Of a stretch of 64,000 bases of DNA, positions 58,602-64,000 are shown in pieces (the stretch's first letter is position 1; each line of letters opens with the position of its first letter). Location of the stretch: positions 19,943 to 83,942 of the forward strand of contig NZ_CAJYGK010000096.1 in assembly GCF_913773725.1 (NCBI RefSeq), in the 5' to 3' direction. The notes under the pieces were generated by a model. It did not search any database and was not told where the DNA came from. It was given only the letters and a program-made list of their open reading frames with translations. The stretch is from an uncultured Aquabacterium sp. (GTDB lineage Bacteria; Pseudomonadota; Gammaproteobacteria; Burkholderiales; Burkholderiaceae_C). The position numbers and the translations under genes are program-made.

Positions 58602-59507
58602 GTGCGTCGTTCTTCTGGTTTGCTGATTCTGGTGTTTGCCGCCGGTCTGTCCGGCTCGCTCGTGATGGGCGCGTGGCAGGCCGCCCACCAACTGACACTG
58701 ACCCGCACGGTCAACGAAGGCCGCACGGTGGCCGACATGGCCGAAAATGTGGGTCGCTGGGCTTCGCAGTACGGTGGCGTGCATGCCCGGACCCAGGGGG
58801 CGCAAGCCGCCTTGCCCGGCACGTTCCTGACCCGCTCGGTGTATGCCGTGTCGGAGGGCGATTCCGGCATCCTGCAGGGCAGCAAGACCGACGACCGGAT
58901 GGGCGAACGGCAGGCCATGGACCGGATTGAGGCTTATCACTGGAAGAACCCCGCCCTGGTGCAGCGCGAACTGGCCGATGTCCTGGCCGCCAATGGCAGC
59001 CGGTCACAGTACCGGATGACGGCCGAGTCGGTGCTCAACCGCCACAACGCCCCCAACGGGTTCGAACTGGAGGCCATCCACGCCATTCAGAAGGCCTTTG
59101 CCCGACTGCCGGCCGCGCAGGCCGATGCCTTGCGGACGCCCTCGAGGCTGGCCGCCACCGATGCGACGCCCCTTGAGTACTGGCGTGTGGAGGCGGGGCG
59201 ACTGCTGTACGCGCGTGCGGTGATGGCCCAGGCCAGCTGCCTGAAGTGCCACGACACCCCCGACAAGGCCCCCGAGTTCATCCGCACCAACCAGCAGTTC
59301 AATGGCGGTGGGGGCTTTGGCTACAAGGCCGGCCAGCCGGTGGGCGTCATCAGCGTGACGGTGCCGCTGCCCAGCGTCCGCGCCATGGTCGCAGACAGCA
59401 TGTCGCCGCAGTCGATCGCGGCGCTGGCTGTCGCCGTGCTGTCCGCGCTGGGGCTGTTGGCCGTGGGCCTGGGCGCGCTGCTGCGCAGGCCGGGCGCCCA
59501 GGGCTGA
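58602..59507 (+). CDS. Tll0287-like (DUF3365) c-type haem protein
   Basis: 301 residues from GTG 58602. N-terminal membrane anchor, a PAS-like sensor domain, one CxxCH haem motif (CLKCH at 213-217) and a C-terminal membrane helix. Probably a periplasmic redox or gas sensor. Confidence 0.82.
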   Translation: MRRSSGLLILVFAAGLSGSLVMGAWQAAHQLTLTRTVNEGRTVADMAENVGRWASQYGGVHARTQGAQAALPGTFLTRSVYAVSEGDSGILQGSKTDDRMGERQAMDRIEAYHWKNPALVQRELADVLAANGSRSQYRMTAESVLNRHNAPNGFELEAIHAIQKAFARLPAAQADALRTPSRLAATDATPLEYWRVEAGRLLYARAVMAQASCLKCHDTPDKAPEFIRTNQQFNGGGGFGYKAGQPVGVISVTVPLPSVRAMVADSMSPQSIAALAVAVLSALGLLAVGLGALLRRPGAQG

Positions 59508-59549
59508 TACGGCATACGCCGGCGTCGGGGCAGGCACCGCGGCGCGGCG

Positions 59550-60485
59550 TCAGCTGCCTGACGTGGCCGCCGGCCAGTTCAGCCGCAGCGTGCTCTCAAA
59601 CCGTCGGGCCTCGCCGGTGACAGGATCGACGAAGCTCAGTTCGCGAGCCAGCAGCTGCAGCGGGTCGCGGTAGTCCGGCGTTTTGCCCTCGCTCAGGTCC
59701 GGCTGCAGAACCGGGTAGATCCGGTCTCCCTCGATGGGCAGGCCCAGGGCGTTCATGTGCGCGCGCAGCTGGTGCTTCTGCCCGGTAACGGGATGCAGCC
59801 GGTACAGCGCCCGGGGGCCATCCACGGCCACCCGCTCGATCCGCGTCTCGGCATTGGGCTCGCCCTCGGTTTCCTGCATGGCCATGAAGCGCTCGCTTTC
59901 GATGAGCCGGCTGTGGCGAACCAGGGGGAACGTCAGGTCGGGGCGGTGTCCGGCCACCGCCTCATACACCTTGTGGATGCGTCGATCCCGAAACAGGGAC
60001 TGGTAGGCGTGCCGGGTGGCAGGCTGCACGGTGAACATCACCAGCCCGGCGGTCTCCCGGTCCAGCCGGTGGGCCGGAACCAGGGTGTCGATGCCGAGTC
60101 GCCGCTTGAGACGCACCAGCAGGGTCTGCTGCACATAGCGGCCTTTGGGTGTGACGGGCAGGAAATGCGGCTTGTCGGCAATGACGAGGTGCGCGTCCTG
60201 GTGAACGATGTGCTCCTCGAACGGGATGAGGTGCTCGAACGCGAGCTTGCGCCAGTAGTAGAGCCGGCTCTGCGGTCTGTAGGGGGCGGCCACATCCAGC
60301 GGGTGTCCGGCCGCATCGACGACTTCACCGGCAGCCATGCGGCTGGCCCAGTCGTCGCGCTGAACGGCCGGAATGCGCTCGCACAGGAAGTCGAGGATGG
60401 TGGGCCAGGGGCCGGCGGGCAGGGCCACACAGCTGGCGCTGACTCCGTCTCGTGTGGGCAGGGCGGGGCGCGCCGGCCGGCTCAT
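59550..60485 (-). CDS. RluA-family pseudouridine synthase
   Basis: 311 residues. The active motif HRLDRETAG (catalytic Asp near 142) and RLHPVTGQKHQLRAHMNALGLPI are clear. Modifies uridines in rRNA or tRNA; specificity is not evident. The start is ATG 60485. Confidence 0.88.
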   Translation of the reverse strand: MSRPARPALPTRDGVSASCVALPAGPWPTILDFLCERIPAVQRDDWASRMAAGEVVDAAGHPLDVAAPYRPQSRLYYWRKLAFEHLIPFEEHIVHQDAHLVIADKPHFLPVTPKGRYVQQTLLVRLKRRLGIDTLVPAHRLDRETAGLVMFTVQPATRHAYQSLFRDRRIHKVYEAVAGHRPDLTFPLVRHSRLIESERFMAMQETEGEPNAETRIERVAVDGPRALYRLHPVTGQKHQLRAHMNALGLPIEGDRIYPVLQPDLSEGKTPDYRDPLQLLARELSFVDPVTGEARRFESTLRLNWPAATSGS

Positions 60486-60696
60486 CGGGCCTCCCGCGCG
60501 GAGGGCCTGTTCCGAACACAGCGGGTCTGTTCGATGGCAGGGAAGAAGGTGGACATCCGCATCCGGGCATTGTCGCAAGGATTGTCCGCTTCAAGGGGGA
60601 TCCATCCGGATCATGGTCGGGCGCGCACCGCGATGAGGCGTGTCATCGATCTTCTGCAGCATGGCGGTCTTGTTGTTGCAGTAGATCGAGACAGAG

Positions 60697-62376
60697 ATGG
60701 ACCAGAAGTTTGCCGACCGCCGGGCGTTCATCGGTGGCCTGGGGGCCGCCGCGCTGGCGATGCCGGTGTTGCTTGGGGCGCCGCACGCCGAAGCGGCGGT
60801 GCCGCCCTTCGTGCATGGTGTGGCCAGTGGAGACCCGCTGGCTCAGCGCGTGATCCTGTGGACCCGCGTGACCGCATCGGGCGATGCCAATCCCCGCGTG
60901 CTGTGGGAGGTGGCGCTGGACGCTGCCTTCACGCGCCTGGTGCGCAGCGGGGTCGTGCGCACCAGCGCCGCCCGCGACTTCACCGTGAAGGTGGACGTGG
61001 ATGGCCTGAACCCGGACACGGTGTACCACTATCGTTTCAACTACAACGGGGTTCGCTCTCCGGTCGGCCGTACCCGCACGCTGCCGGTCGTGGCGCGCGA
61101 GCCCATCCGTCTGGCGGTGTTCTCGTGCTCCAACTATCCCGCCGGATACTTTCACGCTTATGCGCAGGCGGCCCGCATGGCGGATCTGCATGCTGCGGTG
61201 CACCTGGGCGACTTCATCTATGAGTATGGCCGGGGCGGGTACGCGTCGGATGACGCGGCGGCGATGGGCCGCGAAGTGCAGCCGCCGCACGAGTGTCTGA
61301 GCCTGACGGATTACCGCATCCGCCATGCGCAGTACCGGACCGACCCAGGCCTGCAGGCGCTCATGGCCAGTGTGCCGATGATCGCGGTGTGGGACGACCA
61401 CGAGGTGTGCAACAACACCCACCTGACCGGTGCCGCGAACCACACGGCCGGTGTCGAGGGCGACTACGTCACGCGCCGGGACGCCGCGCTGAAGGCTTAC
61501 CATGAATGGCTGCCCGTGCGCACGCCGGACAGTGGGGACCTGCGTCGGATCTACCGGTCATTCGACTTCGCTGACGTGCTGTCGCTGCACATGCTGGAGA
61601 CGAGTCTGCTGGCCCGCACGGCGCAGTTGTCGGCCGCCGATTTCGTCGGCCCCGATGGCATCGATGCCGCGGCCCTGTATGCCGCAGCGAACGCGCCCGA
61701 CCGCGCCCTGATGGGGGCCACCCAGCTGGGCTGGCTGCAGACCCAGATGGCGCAGTCGCGTGCCACCTGGCAAGTGCTGGGGCAGCAGGTGGTCATGGGT
61801 CAGATGGACATCCCCGCGGCCATCGGCCTGGGGCAGATCTCCGTGGGCGGCTACGAGGCGCTGACGCACAAGGCCGCGACCCGACCTGGCGAGCTGACTC
61901 GCGCCGAGCGCTACATCCTCAATCAGCCCGTGGTGCCCTTGAACCTGGACGCCTGGAGCGGCTACGGGGCCGAGCGCGAGGCCGTGTTCGCCGCTGCGCG
62001 CCGCCTGGATCGGAACCTGGTCGTCCTGGCTGGAGACACGCACAACGCCTGGGCCAACGACCTGATGGACCCGTCCGGGAACGCGGTGGGCGTCGAGTTC
62101 GCCACGCCGGGCGTTTCGTCGCCGGGCATGGAGGCAGCCCGGCGCACGGACGATCCCGAGCAGCTTGCGCGCTGGATGGTGGACAACGTGCCGCACCTGC
62201 GCTACGCCGAGACGCGCCGTCGCGGCTTCATGGTGGTGACGGCCACCCGCGAGGTCTGCCAGTCCACCTGGTACTTCGTGGACACCGTCAAGTCCGACCG
62301 CCACCGGCTGGAGCCCGGCCCCACGTGGCAGACCCTGCCCGGCGCCGGCCAACGCCAGCTGATGCCGCTGGCCTGA
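60697..62376 (+). CDS. PhoD-like alkaline phosphatase
   Basis: 559 residues. Twin-arginine-like signal (DRRAFIGGLGAAALAMPVL), then the N-terminal beta domain (FVHGVASGDPLAQRVILWTRV) and metal-ligand motifs FSCSNY, HLGDFIYEYG, WDDHEVCNN and LAGDTHNAW, all PhoD hallmarks. Hydrolyses phosphate esters in the periplasm or outside. Confidence 0.92.
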   Translation: MDQKFADRRAFIGGLGAAALAMPVLLGAPHAEAAVPPFVHGVASGDPLAQRVILWTRVTASGDANPRVLWEVALDAAFTRLVRSGVVRTSAARDFTVKVDVDGLNPDTVYHYRFNYNGVRSPVGRTRTLPVVAREPIRLAVFSCSNYPAGYFHAYAQAARMADLHAAVHLGDFIYEYGRGGYASDDAAAMGREVQPPHECLSLTDYRIRHAQYRTDPGLQALMASVPMIAVWDDHEVCNNTHLTGAANHTAGVEGDYVTRRDAALKAYHEWLPVRTPDSGDLRRIYRSFDFADVLSLHMLETSLLARTAQLSAADFVGPDGIDAAALYAAANAPDRALMGATQLGWLQTQMAQSRATWQVLGQQVVMGQMDIPAAIGLGQISVGGYEALTHKAATRPGELTRAERYILNQPVVPLNLDAWSGYGAEREAVFAAARRLDRNLVVLAGDTHNAWANDLMDPSGNAVGVEFATPGVSSPGMEAARRTDDPEQLARWMVDNVPHLRYAETRRRGFMVVTATREVCQSTWYFVDTVKSDRHRLEPGPTWQTLPGAGQRQLMPLA

Positions 62377-62412
62377 CCCCATCTCCCGTTTGTTGTTTTA
62401 CCGGATCACATC

Positions 62413-63249
62413 ATGAGCTTTCAAAAGAACCTCGCCGCCCTGGCGCTGGCTGCCGTGCTGCCTTCGACCCACGCTGCCGTGAGTGTCACGCTGACGCCCG
62501 AAGCGGGCGGCCTGTCGGTCTTCGAGTACACGCAGTCGTTCGACAGCCTGGCTTCCTCGGGCAGCAGCGTGGCCTGGGCCAATGACAGCACGCTGGCCGG
62601 CTGGTCGCTGTTCGACAGCACCAAGAGCGCGAAGACCACCTACCGCGCCAGCGACGGCAGCGACAGCACCGGCATCTTCTACAGCTACGGCAATTCGAGC
62701 GACCGTGCGCTGGGCGCCGTCGGGTCGGCCGGCGCCTACTGGGGCGCGCCGCCGTCGGGTGCCCTGTCGGGCTACATCGCCCTGGCCCTGCGCAACGACA
62801 CGGGCCAGGCCCTCAGCAGTGTGGGCGTCTACTGGGAGGCCGAGCAGTGGCGCCTGGGCGCGGGCAACCCGGGCAGCGACACGCTGGACTTCCGCTACGG
62901 CTTCGGCGACACGTTCAAGGGCGTGAGCACCTGGATCAACCCGGGCGTGTCTTTCAAGTACAACTCGCCGGTCTACAACACCACGTCGGGCGCTGGCGTC
63001 GGGATCGACGGCAATGCCAACGCCGTGAGCCTGGGTGGCGACATCGCTCTCGACTGGCAGCCGGGCCAGACCCTCTGGCTGACCTGGATCGACTACAACA
63101 GCGCGGGCAACGACCACGGGCTGGCGATCGACAACGTGTACGTGAGCACCGCCGTGGCCGCCGTGCCGGAGCCGTCCGCGGTCTGGCTGGCCCTGGTGGG
63201 GCTCGGCGTGGCCGTGGCTGGGGCGCGTCGCCGCGACCTGCGCGCCTGA
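62413..63249 (+). CDS. PEP-CTERM secreted protein (paralogue A)
   Basis: 278 residues. Signal peptide, a beta-rich domain (TLAGWSLFDSTKS ... FYSYGNSSDRALGAVGSAGAYWG) and C-terminal VPEPS-hydrophobic helix-RRR. Shares most of its domain with the next gene. Confidence 0.88.
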   Translation: MSFQKNLAALALAAVLPSTHAAVSVTLTPEAGGLSVFEYTQSFDSLASSGSSVAWANDSTLAGWSLFDSTKSAKTTYRASDGSDSTGIFYSYGNSSDRALGAVGSAGAYWGAPPSGALSGYIALALRNDTGQALSSVGVYWEAEQWRLGAGNPGSDTLDFRYGFGDTFKGVSTWINPGVSFKYNSPVYNTTSGAGVGIDGNANAVSLGGDIALDWQPGQTLWLTWIDYNSAGNDHGLAIDNVYVSTAVAAVPEPSAVWLALVGLGVAVAGARRRDLRA

Positions 63250-63259
63250 GGAGACCGGC

Positions 63260-64000
63260 ATGAGCGTGTTCTGTCGTGGGCAGGCGGTGCTGCTGGCACT
63301 GGCCTGTCTGGGCGCGATGCCGCTGGCGCGTGCCGAACTGCCTGTGAAGCTGGATGGCAGCGGGCGCTACGTGTACCGCCAGGACTTCAACACCCTGGGG
63401 GCGGTCAGCCGCACGTACGACTGGGTGGACAACCGGACCTTGCCCGGCTGGTCGTTGCTGAACTTCGTGGAGCAGCCGCTGGTCACGCCCACCTACCGAG
63501 CCGATGTGGGCGATGACGGCTCAGGGAGCTTCTACAGCTACGGGCTGGAGGGCGATGTCAACCGGGCGCTGGGCGCGCTCGGCTCGGGCGCAGCCTATTT
63601 CGGCACCCCTGCCGCCGGTGCGCTGGCGGGCTACATCACGGTGGCCTTTCGCAACCTGTCGGGGCAGGACCTGGACCGCATCGCCGTGCGGTTTCAGGGA
63701 CAGCAATGGCGCCAGGGCGCGAGCGACAACCTCAACACCATGGTGTTCGAGTATGGCGTGGGCGAGGTCTTCGGCCACGTGAACTGGGTGCGCCCGGGCA
63801 AGGGGTTCGACTTCGACTCGCCCTCTCCGTTGATCGGGACGCCGGAAGGGCAGATCGTCAATGGGCGGGATCCGCTGGCGAGCGCCAGACTGGGTGGCAG
63901 TCTGCCGACCGTCTGGCCGGCCGGGACCAAGTTGTGGCTGCGGTGGGCATTCTTGAACAACCACGGCTTCGACCACGGGCTGGCCATCGACGACGTGGAG
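63260..64000 (+). CDS. Secreted paralogue of the PEP-CTERM protein (partial)
   Basis: 247 codons visible, cut by the window end. Signal peptide (MSVFCRGQAVLLALACLGAMPLARA), then repeats the plan of the previous protein: TLPGWSLLNF, SFYSYGLEGDVNRALGALGSGAAYFG, AGALAGYITVAFRNLSGQDL, FDHGLAIDDVE. A C-terminal PEP-CTERM would lie outside. Tandem duplication is likely. Confidence 0.8.
   Translation, partial: MSVFCRGQAVLLALACLGAMPLARAELPVKLDGSGRYVYRQDFNTLGAVSRTYDWVDNRTLPGWSLLNFVEQPLVTPTYRADVGDDGSGSFYSYGLEGDVNRALGALGSGAAYFGTPAAGALAGYITVAFRNLSGQDLDRIAVRFQGQQWRQGASDNLNTMVFEYGVGEVFGHVNWVRPGKGFDFDSPSPLIGTPEGQIVNGRDPLASARLGGSLPTVWPAGTKLWLRWAFLNNHGFDHGLAIDDVE

Overview
The window is high-GC DNA from a betaproteobacterium, most likely Burkholderiales. 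This rests on the pgsA / HU / tRNA-Val / PpiD-type foldase block, Psd, and several PEP-CTERM proteins; no ribosomal gene is present, so the genus is left open. Three parts can be separated.

(1) Left host flank (1-3656): the end of a TonB-C-like protein, pgsA, an HU gene, tRNA-Val, a PpiD-like periplasmic foldase and tRNA-His.

(2) A complete-looking prophage of about 43.8 kb (3611-47490) integrated in the 3' part of tRNA-His. A 52-bp direct repeat marks attL (3611-3662) and attR (47439-47490). The left operon reads leftwards from 15.7 kb: Cro-like protein, O-like and P-like replication proteins, winged-helix protein, Ref-like and DUF1064-like nucleases, HTH protein, ATPase, SSB, MazG-like protein, Gp157-like protein and many small genes, ending with the integrase and a DUF3268-like protein. 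A repressor gene faces right at 16.0 kb. A second leftward operon (20.9 to 16.5 kb) carries a MoxR-type AAA+ ATPase, broken by a 29-bp tandem duplication, a VWA-like partner, a DUF3846-like protein and small genes. The rightward operon (21.4-47.4 kb) encodes two basic peptides, a PAPS-reductase-like/ParB-like pair, terminase, portal, a YadA-like repeat protein, scaffold, capsid, and then a contractile tail (sheath, tube, tail chaperone with a -1 frameshift, tape measure, baseplate, fibre). It ends with lysis genes (holin candidate, endolysin, nested Rz/Rz1). Three genes on the opposite strand or out of place look like cargo: an ASCH protein, a small membrane protein and possibly the PAPS/ParB pair.

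(3) Right host flank (47.5-64 kb): a PEP-CTERM protein; a cluster with a nucleoside/guanine deaminase, an 8-oxoguanine-deaminase-like amidohydrolase, two NMT1/SsuA-type ABC importers, a 2-oxoglutarate-type oxygenase and a flavodoxin-fold quinone reductase; then psd, a haem-binding Tll0287-like protein, an RluA-type pseudouridine synthase, a PhoD phosphatase and two tandem paralogous secreted proteins, the first with a clear PEP-CTERM and the second cut by the window end.

The most striking signal is regulatory. At least eight leftward phage genes start with the same leader: a short GC hairpin, then ACAACCGGAG, then the start codon. The only opposite-strand copy I found sits in a hairpin loop of a compact three-way-junction RNA followed by an intrinsic terminator (16693-16822, minus strand). 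That RNA would therefore expose a loop complementary to the Shine-Dalgarno region of all these genes. It resembles the C4 antisense RNA of phages P1/P7 and the CI RNA of P4, but with a whole set of trans targets.
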